Below are positions 53,501-60,744 of a stretch of DNA of 62,927 nucleotides, one piece after another. The stretch spans positions 1-62,927 of the forward strand of contig JAFGQO010000024.1 of the NCBI GenBank assembly GCA_016935615.1, written 5' to 3'. Origin of the DNA: Bacteroidales bacterium (lineage in GTDB: Bacteria > Bacteroidota > Bacteroidia > Bacteroidales > UBA10428). Each line of letters starts with the position of its first letter. The first letter of the stretch is position 1. Under the pieces are notes generated by a model that saw only the letters and a program-made list of their open reading frames with translations, did not search any database and was not told where the DNA came from. The translations under genes and the position numbers were made by a program.

Positions 53501-53974
53501 TTCACCCATCTTTTCACCTGTTGCAGCGTTCCATAACGCTATGCCATCCCTGTCGTTCATGGTCAGGATCTTCGATCCGCCGGGGCTATAGCAGGCTTTG
53601 AACAGCCTGTCTATGTCAATCACTATTTCCACCAGAAGCTTGCCGGTGGCAATATCGTAAACATGCGCTTTGTTGTCGACCGAAGAAGTGAGTATGCGGC
53701 TGCCGTCAGGGCTGAAACATACCGACCGTACAGGACCGGTGTGCATGGAGAATGTGCGTATTTCCTTCCCGTTCTTTGCGTTCCACAATTTCAGGGTATT
53801 GTCGTAACTTCCGGTAATCACATAGTTACCATCGGGGCTGAAGGCCACGCAGGTAATGTAGGCTGAGTGCCCTTTCTGGATTACCGTTTCAATAGGGTAG
53901 GCAGACTGGGCATACAGTTCACACGAACAGGCAAATCCTGCAATAAGAAAAAGCAAAGTAGAAAAAGTTCTCAT
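50570..53974 (-). CDS. Exported WD40-repeat protein with C-terminal caspase-like peptidase
   Basis: A 1,134-residue protein. A signal peptide (about 1-22, ending CELYAQ) is followed by a long series of WD40 blades over about 30-700, seen as FSPDGNYVITGSYDNTLKLW-type units (at least twelve, enough for two propellers). A beta-rich linker (about 740-870) leads to a C14 caspase domain (876-1134) with the catalytic His959 in FYFAGHGAMSEG and Cys1019 in LDACQAGGAL. The Asp before Cys and the AGHG motif are the usual caspase/metacaspase signatures, so it should be active, with specificity for basic or acidic residues not determined. It is the second gene of an operon (23 bases after the TPR-phosphatase) and has higher GC than its flanks. 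Confidence 0.88.
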   Translation of the reverse strand: MRTFSTLLFLIAGFACSCELYAQSAYPIETVIQKGHSAYITCVAFSPDGNYVITGSYDNTLKLWNAKNGKEIRTFSMHTGPVRSVCFSPDGSRILTSSVDNKAHVYDIATGKLLVEIVIDIDRLFKACYSPGGSKILTMNDRDGIALWNAATGEKMGEFKKDYAATIYPGWFSRDGNKLMTYANYSESQLVDLTDSTKNKTFPMEKSFSYAISADNKYLAIGSNKEMVKLFDMENGEELYALDPNEEKSCDGCKTLIAFSHSSKYLASYSKYAGVVLWDVKKGSRVQSFEFDDSWTDEISFSPDDKYIMVTADDESFVWEIKTGKKILHLSFDGLECLPVFSPDSKYLLTTNKNNTAALWNIQSGRKSRLFEGCLNKQRDDGMKYDQGNWYDSNIIRYLRIKSALALSPDGNYLVKGNIDSIAVLLNIQTGKIERKFVGHSQAVLCADISSNGKWLVTGSGDRRIKLWDLSTGKLIKTIKGFAELIFDVRFSSDDKYLLGSSWDATMRIWETESGKLINYMNLDNVSPYRVEFTPNDLYIAASDLGNNFKLWEVDAGKEFRSIVGHTNLVTDLCFSPDGKLLVSASLDGKVKIWDLLSGMEVNKYSGHTSGVFSVAFHPSGEYVLSGGNDRAIRVWDPVTGKELPTLEGHSGGVTSLQVSEDGNTLVSCSVDGEIKVWDLANFKELYTYIQIDRYSWLAKNPQSYFDGSPEALKRINYVSGLEVVPVESLFEKYYAPNLIRRIQEGKEFTDSGSGLEELIKDIPKVEMNILPDNSISSIATIDSVEWFHDKITLSVQATDMGGGIDELRLYNNGKLIQNITYPGTAKRSGKQYKETIEVPVYAGKNLITATAYNKDRTESEEAFLTVYYDGVESDVDLYIYSIGINKYKNPSYELTYAVNDAKSYTRTIKQGANGIFKSIEEYFVKDNDASKEGIEQVFAGLAQKAGPEDVFVFYFAGHGAMSEGSENETPGFYIIPYDVTNLYGDEAQLKEKAISTEELLNLSKNIAAGKQLFILDACQAGGALTAFNARGAGREKAVAQLARSTGSFFLLASGAIQFASEARELEHGIFTYAIIEALQGKADGSTGDKKITANELKGYVEDRVPELTRQYMLTPQYPTGYSYGQDFPIVIVR

Positions 53975-53997
53975 AGTTAAGCGTTTATTGGCGCAGT

Positions 53998-56202
53998 TTA
54001 TCCCATTTTAAACCCTACAACAAGGATATCATCAATCTGTTCCTGTCCGTCCATCCACTTCTCAATGGTAGAGTCGAGAATTTCTTTCTGGGTTTCCATA
54101 GGCTTTTTGTGTATCTCAACAAACAGATCCTGCATGCGTTTCAGCATGAATTTGCCGTTTTCCGTTCCGCCAAACTGGTCGGCGTAGCCATCCGAAAACA
54201 TGTAAAAACAAGTCGGCCCTTCGGGATCAATGGTGTGTTTTGTAAAAGAAGCCTCTTTGCTGTAGCTTATTCCTATGGGCAACCTGTCGCCTTTGATTCG
54301 TTCAGCAATGTCATTCTGTATATAGACCAGTGGATTTTTTGCCCCGGCAAATTCGAGCGATCTGGTTTTCAGATCGATGGAGCACAACGCCATATCCATG
54401 CCATCCTGGTTATTTGTTTCAGCCTGTTTTAAGGCATGCTGTACTTCGCTGCTCAGTTTCCCGAGGATCTTTTCAGGCGATGTCACCCCCTGTTTGAATA
54501 CGATCTGATTCAGAAATGAGTTGCCCAGCATACTCATAAATGCCCCGGGCACACCATGGCCTGTGCAGTCAATGGCCGAGATAATGAACTTATCGCCTTT
54601 CTGGCCAAACCAGTAAAAGTCGCCGCTTACAATGTCTTTGGGTTTAAACAGGATAAAGGCATCATCAAGAATTTCATTCAGCTTCTTCACATCACTCAGC
54701 ATGGCATCCTGAATTCGTTTCGCATATACAATGCTGGCGGTGAGGTTCATGTTTTTGTATTCGATCTCCTTTTTCTGATTTGTGATCAGGGCATTTTGTT
54801 CAGCCAGCAGCTTGTTTTTATGCGAGATGATCTTGTTTGTCTTTTGCTTCGACCGGTACATCACATACAGGATAATCCCGATGAGTACAACCAATGCAAT
54901 AACACCGAACAGAAAAAATCCAAAGGTTTTCTGCTTCTGAATGGTGAGGGTCTTAATTTCATTGTTGCGCAGAAGAAGCTCATTCTCTTTTTCTTTCTTA
55001 TCCGTTTCGTAGCGTACACTCAGCTCTTCCACAACTTTGGTGGTATTGTCATTTTTTATGGAATCGGAGTAGGCTTTAACGATCTGATGGTATTGCAGCG
55101 CCTCTTTGTAATTCTTTTTTCCTGCATAGATCTGGTACAATACTTTATAATCCTCGAGAAGAATTTCCTTATCTCCGATTGCCGTCGCCGTTTCAATGCT
55201 TTTATGAATGAAGGTTTCAGACTGGGAGATCTTTCGCTGCTGATAGTACAGATCGCCTATTCTGTAATACACAAGCGCAATTCCCTTCCTGTCATCCACC
55301 AGATTTTTGTATTGCAGGGCCATGAACAGGTTCTGCCGGGCAGCTTCATAATTTTCCCGGAGAGCGTTGACCAGTCCCAGTTGATAGTAGCAATTGCCCA
55401 TTCCGATCTTGTCTGATAGGGATTGTTTAATTTTCAAAGCATTGTGAAACAGGGTTATTGCCTGTGGATAATCTTTATGGACAAGGTGAATGCCTCCGAT
55501 CGAATAGATGCATTCGGACAAGCCCTGTTTCAGGCCGATGTCTTCAGGATGTTCCTGTAAGAGGGCATTGTAATTTTTTTCCGCAAGTTGAAAATATTCC
55601 AGTGCTTTGTCAGATTTTCCGATCTTGCTGTACAAATTCCCCAGGTTGTAATTCCCGTTTGCTATTTCCACATTATTATTGCTTTCTTCAGCAAGTTGGA
55701 TCGATTCGAGCCGGTAGGCAAGGGACTTATCATACATACCCCATTCCTGGTAAATGAGTGATACAGCGTTAAGAGAGGCAGCTATATTATCCGCATTCTT
55801 AAGTTCCCTGTCGGTTTTAAGGGCATCAAGCGCATATTCAAGTGCTTTTTGGTACAGCCCCTTGCTGAGGTATACCAAACCCAGGTTGTAGAGCAGGGAA
55901 GAAGATAACTCTTTGTTGCCTGCTTCATGTGCTAGGCTTAATCCTTTCTCGTAATAGCAAATGGCGCTGTCAAATTCATTCAATCGCTGATACGCGGCTC
56001 CGATAGTTTTCAGGAGATCTGTCTGTGTGTTACTCTCTGACGGATCTATTTGTCGCAGATCTTCCTTGTCAGACCGGATCTGTCCCAAAAGATCAACTCG
56101 TGTATTTTCCGAACCGTCATTCTCCGACTGACCCCTTACTACCAGGTTGATTGTCAAACCTAAGAGGAGAGAAATCAATATGAACAGCTTTTTGTTCATC
56201 AT
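53998..56202 (-). CDS. TPR-domain membrane protein with cytoplasmic SpoIIE-type PP2C phosphatase
   Basis: A 734-residue signalling protein. The N-terminal signal sequence (MMNKKLFILISLLLGLTINL) leads to a periplasmic region with about eight TPR units (about 55-390; AICYYEKGLSLAHEAGNKEL is one), a transmembrane helix (about 428-450), a coiled coil and a C-terminal SpoIIE/PP2C domain (about 510-734). Metal-binding Asp is in SAIDCTGHGVPGAFMS, and DMALCSIDLKTRSLEFAGA and DGYADQFGG are further phosphatase motifs. It should sense a periplasmic signal and dephosphorylate a Ser/Thr-phosphorylated partner in the cytoplasm. It heads the operon with the WD40-caspase. Candidate substrates include a SiaC-like protein as at 23186. 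Confidence 0.9.
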   Translation of the reverse strand: MMNKKLFILISLLLGLTINLVVRGQSENDGSENTRVDLLGQIRSDKEDLRQIDPSESNTQTDLLKTIGAAYQRLNEFDSAICYYEKGLSLAHEAGNKELSSSLLYNLGLVYLSKGLYQKALEYALDALKTDRELKNADNIAASLNAVSLIYQEWGMYDKSLAYRLESIQLAEESNNNVEIANGNYNLGNLYSKIGKSDKALEYFQLAEKNYNALLQEHPEDIGLKQGLSECIYSIGGIHLVHKDYPQAITLFHNALKIKQSLSDKIGMGNCYYQLGLVNALRENYEAARQNLFMALQYKNLVDDRKGIALVYYRIGDLYYQQRKISQSETFIHKSIETATAIGDKEILLEDYKVLYQIYAGKKNYKEALQYHQIVKAYSDSIKNDNTTKVVEELSVRYETDKKEKENELLLRNNEIKTLTIQKQKTFGFFLFGVIALVVLIGIILYVMYRSKQKTNKIISHKNKLLAEQNALITNQKKEIEYKNMNLTASIVYAKRIQDAMLSDVKKLNEILDDAFILFKPKDIVSGDFYWFGQKGDKFIISAIDCTGHGVPGAFMSMLGNSFLNQIVFKQGVTSPEKILGKLSSEVQHALKQAETNNQDGMDMALCSIDLKTRSLEFAGAKNPLVYIQNDIAERIKGDRLPIGISYSKEASFTKHTIDPEGPTCFYMFSDGYADQFGGTENGKFMLKRMQDLFVEIHKKPMETQKEILDSTIEKWMDGQEQIDDILVVGFKMG

Positions 56203-56339
56203 AACACATGCAAGATAGTTAGTGTTTGTAAAAAATCATCCATTTACCCACCTCTCGTTATTAACTTTATTTCACTTTTAAAACAGTGCTCCTGATATTA
56301 TTAGTAATTTGTAAATTGATTTAAAAAAGATACATGCAT

Positions 56340-57161
56340 ATGAAAAGCAGATTCCTGGCGATCCTTTTAACCGGAATGATCGTGTCAGCATACGGACAAA
56401 ATTCAGGGAACTTCACAGCCATGATCTTATCGCTGGACGGTAATGGTGTAATCCTTCGCAATTCGAAAAAGATACCTCTTGAATTGCCACAGAGCTATTT
56501 TCCCGGTGATGAGTTGTCTTTAATGAAAGGTAATGCTCTGATCATGCTGTTTTCGGGCGAAGAAATTCCATTGGCAGCCGTGTCAAGCTATAAGATCCCT
56601 CCTGAAGATAACTCAGTTTCATCAGAATTGTATGAAATGGCAAATGACAGCAGGACAGGGCAGAGCTTACTGGCTCAATCGGGCACTGCATACCGGATAA
56701 GAGGAAAAAGCAATGTATTTCCGATAAAATCGAAGGTGTTAAAAACAGATGATGTCATTTTACGATTGTATTATAAGAATCCGGAAGAACTGAACTTAGG
56801 ATTAAAAGTGATTGATTCACAAACACAGAAGGTAATCTATGAAATGGAGAATGTTGCAGATAGTCTTATATCGCTGGCTGATGCACACTGGATTGAAGGA
56901 AGGTCATATTACTGGACACTCAGTAACACACCAAACGGAAAACCCGAAATGGGAACCATTGTAATTCCTGCAAAGGATGAGTCTGAGAATTTTAATACTA
57001 TCGCTGAACCGGATACGCATTTTGAATATCTGAATGCCATTTCAAACCTGCACAATAATCTGTATTATTTTGATGCCTGTGCGCTGATCGAAAAAGCAAT
57101 TGCCAGGTATCCCGATTTCAAAATTTACAGAATATTAAAGGAGAATTTATTGCTTGAATAG
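56340..57161 (+). CDS. Exported protein, possibly FecR/DUF928-like
   Basis: A protein of about 273 residues with a signal peptide (MKSRFLAILLTGMIVSAYGQ). The ATG at 56340 begins directly at this signal; an ATG two codons earlier is also possible. The mature part opens with GNGVILRNSKKIPLELPQSY and GDELSLMKGNALIMLFSGEE, a beta arrangement like FecR or iron-dicitrate-type domains in which a G-x-x-L-x-x-G strand pair carries variable loops. Further along it is predicted beta-rich with AHWIEGRSYYWTL; the end is helical (CALIEKAIARYPDFKIYRIL), resembling one TPR unit. Similar exported proteins accompany CHAT or caspase genes. It is divergent from the TPR-phosphatase with a shared 137-base region. 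Confidence 0.55.
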   Translation: MKSRFLAILLTGMIVSAYGQNSGNFTAMILSLDGNGVILRNSKKIPLELPQSYFPGDELSLMKGNALIMLFSGEEIPLAAVSSYKIPPEDNSVSSELYEMANDSRTGQSLLAQSGTAYRIRGKSNVFPIKSKVLKTDDVILRLYYKNPEELNLGLKVIDSQTQKVIYEMENVADSLISLADAHWIEGRSYYWTLSNTPNGKPEMGTIVIPAKDESENFNTIAEPDTHFEYLNAISNLHNNLYYFDACALIEKAIARYPDFKIYRILKENLLLE

Positions 57162-57210
57162 TGCGCAAGCAATTTAGCAAATGACTTTGTAAAGATAAAA
57201 TTGTTCAGTG

Positions 57211-58164
57211 TTAATCGAAATTCAGATTCACATTGCGGCCAATGTAATTGAAGTATTCTCCACTGCTTATTTCAACATAAGCTTTTCCATCGCAACGATC
57301 ATGAAATTTCAGGTAGATGTTGCCTAATTCTATTCCGGAACCGGCCTTGATATTTTGCATAAAAGCATCACCGCGAATCGGGTTTTGAGAACAAACATCG
57401 TAAATAAATTCGGTTTCAATCATTGCATGGTACTGGATTCCTCCCGAAGTACTTGTTGCTTCGGCAATCTGGCCTCCTCCGTTAACTACAAATGAATCAT
57501 CGTAAATGTCGGCTGTATTGTTTTGATCTATTGTAATGAACCAAACATTTTGTGATGCGGCGACGAACACATCATCCGGTGGTTCTTCATCAAGACGCAA
57601 AAGTTCGGAACTAAACTGGGGATTGGACAGACTCAGGTTCAACAGGGTATCGCTGCCTTGTCCGTATACAATATCCTGCTTGGCATAAACCGTCATTATC
57701 TTTCCTGTTTCACGATCCTGCATGACCGGAACAGTATGAAGGCCGTAAAAAGTGAATTCCGAACCAAAAATATCCAGGTTACCAAATACTATTGATATAA
57801 CTCCTGTATTCATGCTACCGTAGTCATCATTTTCCCAGATGCCTGCAACAATGATATCCCCGATATGTTTATTGAAAGGCAACGGATAATTTTTATCCAT
57901 TGACAGGTACATAATACCGGAATTTGAATATTCTCCATGACTTGTGCTTTCAAATACTACATTTTCGGGAATCGGACCTCCCTGCAATACAGTTGCTGCG
58001 AGGGATACACAATAGCCAATGGCTGCCGAGGTTTTAAAGCCCTGTTTCAAAGGCAGAATATCGGGATTTTCATCCGTCCATTCATCAAATTTTTTACAAT
58101 CTGAAAGGTTTATAATCAGAATAGAAAATATAAGATACCTGCAAAGTTTTTTAAGTTTTATCAT
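57211..58164 (-). CDS. Hypothetical lipoprotein
   Basis: A 317-residue protein, unassigned. The first 23 residues (MIKLKKLCRYLIFSILIINL then SDC) look like a lipoprotein signal with Cys23 as the lipidated residue, although the lipobox LSDC is atypical. The mature chain is beta-rich and polar, with repeated GxxYS, DxFG and NLSLSNPQF pieces, and Cys residues near the middle and end that may pair. No known domain is recognised. It lies 93 bases downstream of nagB on the same strand and converges on the exported-protein gene at 57161 with 49 bases between. Confidence 0.6.
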   Translation of the reverse strand: MIKLKKLCRYLIFSILIINLSDCKKFDEWTDENPDILPLKQGFKTSAAIGYCVSLAATVLQGGPIPENVVFESTSHGEYSNSGIMYLSMDKNYPLPFNKHIGDIIVAGIWENDDYGSMNTGVISIVFGNLDIFGSEFTFYGLHTVPVMQDRETGKIMTVYAKQDIVYGQGSDTLLNLSLSNPQFSSELLRLDEEPPDDVFVAASQNVWFITIDQNNTADIYDDSFVVNGGGQIAEATSTSGGIQYHAMIETEFIYDVCSQNPIRGDAFMQNIKAGSGIELGNIYLKFHDRCDGKAYVEISSGEYFNYIGRNVNLNFD

Positions 58165-58257
58165 ATTACAGTTGAATATATTGTATATTTTACATGCAAA
58201 TGCAGAAAAATGTTACGTTTAAGAATTTTTGTTAAAAAACGGAGTATGTGCATCTGA

Positions 58258-60597
58258 TCAGCCATATACTCTTCCGCTGACACCTTCCATTGATTCTTCC
58301 AGTTGCCGGGCATGCGAAAGAAACTCATTTGTATTCATTTCTTTGAAGAAAAGCATGCCATGTGTCGCTCTGATCCTGGGACTTTCATGTTCATAAAAAT
58401 AATTTTTTCCTAACAAAAGCTGTATGGTTTTTAACTGATTTACCCATACTTTTTGTGTCAGTTCGCTGAATTTTCCATCGTGCTCATAACTTGGAAATGA
58501 AGCCTCCACCTGGCTCAGGTAACTGTTTGAGAAGGCATTGTTCATTACAGCCATTGCATTAAGAGATACGGGGACAATTACATTTGCTTCAGCGGGATGG
58601 AACTTATACCACACATTTCTGTAACCCCATATTCTGAGTTTGGAGATATCCTCTTCTTTTTGCCAAAGACGCAATGCTTCTGCAATGACTTGCATGACTT
58701 TGTAGTGCGTATCGGGTCCGCTGCCTTCGGGATCGAGAGCAAGACTGATCACGGATGGGTGAATCACCCTTAACTGATTCAGCAGAGGTTTTACATCCCT
58801 TTCGCGACTTGGTTGTTCGGTAAATATATTGCCTGAGTAAAATCCAAGTCTCAGGTGATGAACATGATCTGTCGGAATACCAAAATATGCCCACACAAGT
58901 TCTTCTTCAAATTCCCGAATCATACCTTTTAACCTTTGAATATCGGGTAAATTTTTTTCTCCGTCGTAACTTTTACGGAGTACCAATACGATTTCTTTGA
59001 TCTGTGCCCTGAGTTGTGCAATATTCTTAACATTATAGATTTCCACAATTGATCTGACAATCCGGTGAGAAAGGCCCCTTTTGAGCTCAAATGGTTCTCC
59101 TGATGCCACTTTAATCAAAAAATGATATACATCTTTATCCCATTTGTATTTGTATCCTTTTTCAAAGAAGTCAGGGTATTCTGTCATTTGGATCAGTCCG
59201 TCATCAAGAAAATGAACAGTATCCTCAAGAACCTGTATCATGAATCGATTTGTGACGGCCGTAAAACCTGATGTCAGGATAGAAAAATGAGCCAGGTTTG
59301 TTTCATCGCGCAGAAGCCGGTGTATATGCGGAAGCATACCGAGCATGATATCATCATGATGCGGACCGGTATGGTAATAGACCTGGTTTTTTTCACCGGT
59401 CATACCGTGTTTTATTTTTTTTCTTGTCGAATCAATGACTGAATGAACTGTTTGTTTATTCAAATCGGGAATGAGTTTGCAATACGGATCCCTTCTTAAA
59501 TCTCCCAAAGTCAGATGATGGCCATATTTATCAAGCTTTACACACAAATCAATTACTGCCCTGTCGGTTTTCTCCTGTGTCCATCTGCCCATAATGTAAT
59601 ACTCATAAACAGAATCAGCAAGCATCGAGGCAGCTCCTTTCGTAAGGTAAAAACGTGCATTCTTTAACCCTGAAAGAGCTGTTGCAGGGTAGAGGTTTGA
59701 AATATCCTGTTCCAATGCATTTTTCACCATAGGAGCTTTGGATTCACCAGCGGCAAATACGATAGCTACATTTTGGGGATTGTATGTAATTGTTTCAAGG
59801 CCAATGGTAATCACCGGCCTGTTTCTTGATATTTCTATCCCTCCAAGGTCTGTAGCAGCCACAGCCTGTGTTTCGAAATTTGTGTTGGTAAGCCTCGAGG
59901 TAGAGTGATGATCGGTGCCTTTGGTGTTGAATGCAATATGTCCGTCAGGTCCAATGCCACCCAGGAAAAAACCAATACCTCCTTTTTCACGGATCTTTGA
60001 TTCGTAATTCAGGCACCAGTTGTCAATGGCAAAAATTGATTTCTGTTGTTCCAATTCCAAAGAATTGACAGGTTCCCTGTATCTGAGAGAAAGATCAACT
60101 AGTGAGTCTGGAAATACTTCCGAGTAATGTTTTTTATCAGGAAGTTCTATAGCATCACAATTTATGAAAAGGGCCTTTTGGGGATTCAGTCCGAAACCTT
60201 TAATATAAAATTTGTTGACATAATAACAAAAGCTGTTGTGTTGAGAGGAACGAATAGGATAAAATTCATCGATTTGAACAAACTGAAGGTTTTTCAGATC
60301 CGGTTTTTTTATTTGATGAAGATCGTATTTTCCAAGTATGTTTTTCCCTTTTTTGGTATTCCAGTTCTCCATTAAATAGGCAGTCCACAGTATAAAATAT
60401 TCCGGAGTTTTACCTGTTGGAAGACTGATCACGCCGCAAGGATTTTCACTTACCCATTCAAGGAAGCGCAATGCGGTCAGAAATCCCAGAAGCGGAAAAT
60501 TATCCACGATGATATAAGGAGTATTTGTATGTGTTTTTCTTATTTCGTTACCATGAACGAAATACTTTTCAACTTTCGAAAATTCAACAGCACTCAT
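58258..60597 (-). CDS. nagB: Glucosamine-6-phosphate deaminase fused to PIG-L-type deacetylase domain
   Basis: A 779-residue two-domain protein. The N-terminal deaminase (about 1-340) has SLPTGKTPE (58-66), QIDEFYP (108-114) with the proton-abstracting Asp110, and GGIGPDGHIAFN (213-224) with Asp218 and His220 of the ring-opening site. The C-terminal domain (about 400-779) begins YYHTGPHHDDIMLG, a variant of the PHPDDE motif of PIG-L/LmbE zinc deacetylases, with DPEGSGPDTHYKVMQ as the second motif. A single protein could thus deacetylate an amino sugar and deaminate its 6-phosphate. This fusion is common in Bacteroidota. Standard NagB is about 260 residues, so the extra domain is real. Confidence 0.9.
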   Translation of the reverse strand: MSAVEFSKVEKYFVHGNEIRKTHTNTPYIIVDNFPLLGFLTALRFLEWVSENPCGVISLPTGKTPEYFILWTAYLMENWNTKKGKNILGKYDLHQIKKPDLKNLQFVQIDEFYPIRSSQHNSFCYYVNKFYIKGFGLNPQKALFINCDAIELPDKKHYSEVFPDSLVDLSLRYREPVNSLELEQQKSIFAIDNWCLNYESKIREKGGIGFFLGGIGPDGHIAFNTKGTDHHSTSRLTNTNFETQAVAATDLGGIEISRNRPVITIGLETITYNPQNVAIVFAAGESKAPMVKNALEQDISNLYPATALSGLKNARFYLTKGAASMLADSVYEYYIMGRWTQEKTDRAVIDLCVKLDKYGHHLTLGDLRRDPYCKLIPDLNKQTVHSVIDSTRKKIKHGMTGEKNQVYYHTGPHHDDIMLGMLPHIHRLLRDETNLAHFSILTSGFTAVTNRFMIQVLEDTVHFLDDGLIQMTEYPDFFEKGYKYKWDKDVYHFLIKVASGEPFELKRGLSHRIVRSIVEIYNVKNIAQLRAQIKEIVLVLRKSYDGEKNLPDIQRLKGMIREFEEELVWAYFGIPTDHVHHLRLGFYSGNIFTEQPSRERDVKPLLNQLRVIHPSVISLALDPEGSGPDTHYKVMQVIAEALRLWQKEEDISKLRIWGYRNVWYKFHPAEANVIVPVSLNAMAVMNNAFSNSYLSQVEASFPSYEHDGKFSELTQKVWVNQLKTIQLLLGKNYFYEHESPRIRATHGMLFFKEMNTNEFLSHARQLEESMEGVSGRVYG

Positions 60598-60744
60598 GAA
60601 GTTAATAGTATCGAATTTTGTGGTTAGGGCAAATAAATGTAAAAAACTTTCTTAACATTATTTGCTAAGCCATTAAAAAGATTGGATTATAAAAACCGGA
60701 AAGGATGTGATCAATATATCCCGGGATAATAAACGGATCTATGA

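Noticed and set aside
50570..53974. WD40-caspase as an anti-phage (abortive infection) effector
   Set aside because: It begins with a signal peptide and is paired with a membrane phosphatase; known defence caspases are cytoplasmic and are linked with other effectors that are absent here.
54556..55416. 286-codon plus-strand ORF
   Set aside because: It is antisense to the TPR-phosphatase gene, whose minus-strand frame has clear TPR and SpoIIE motifs; the plus-strand product has no recognisable domain.
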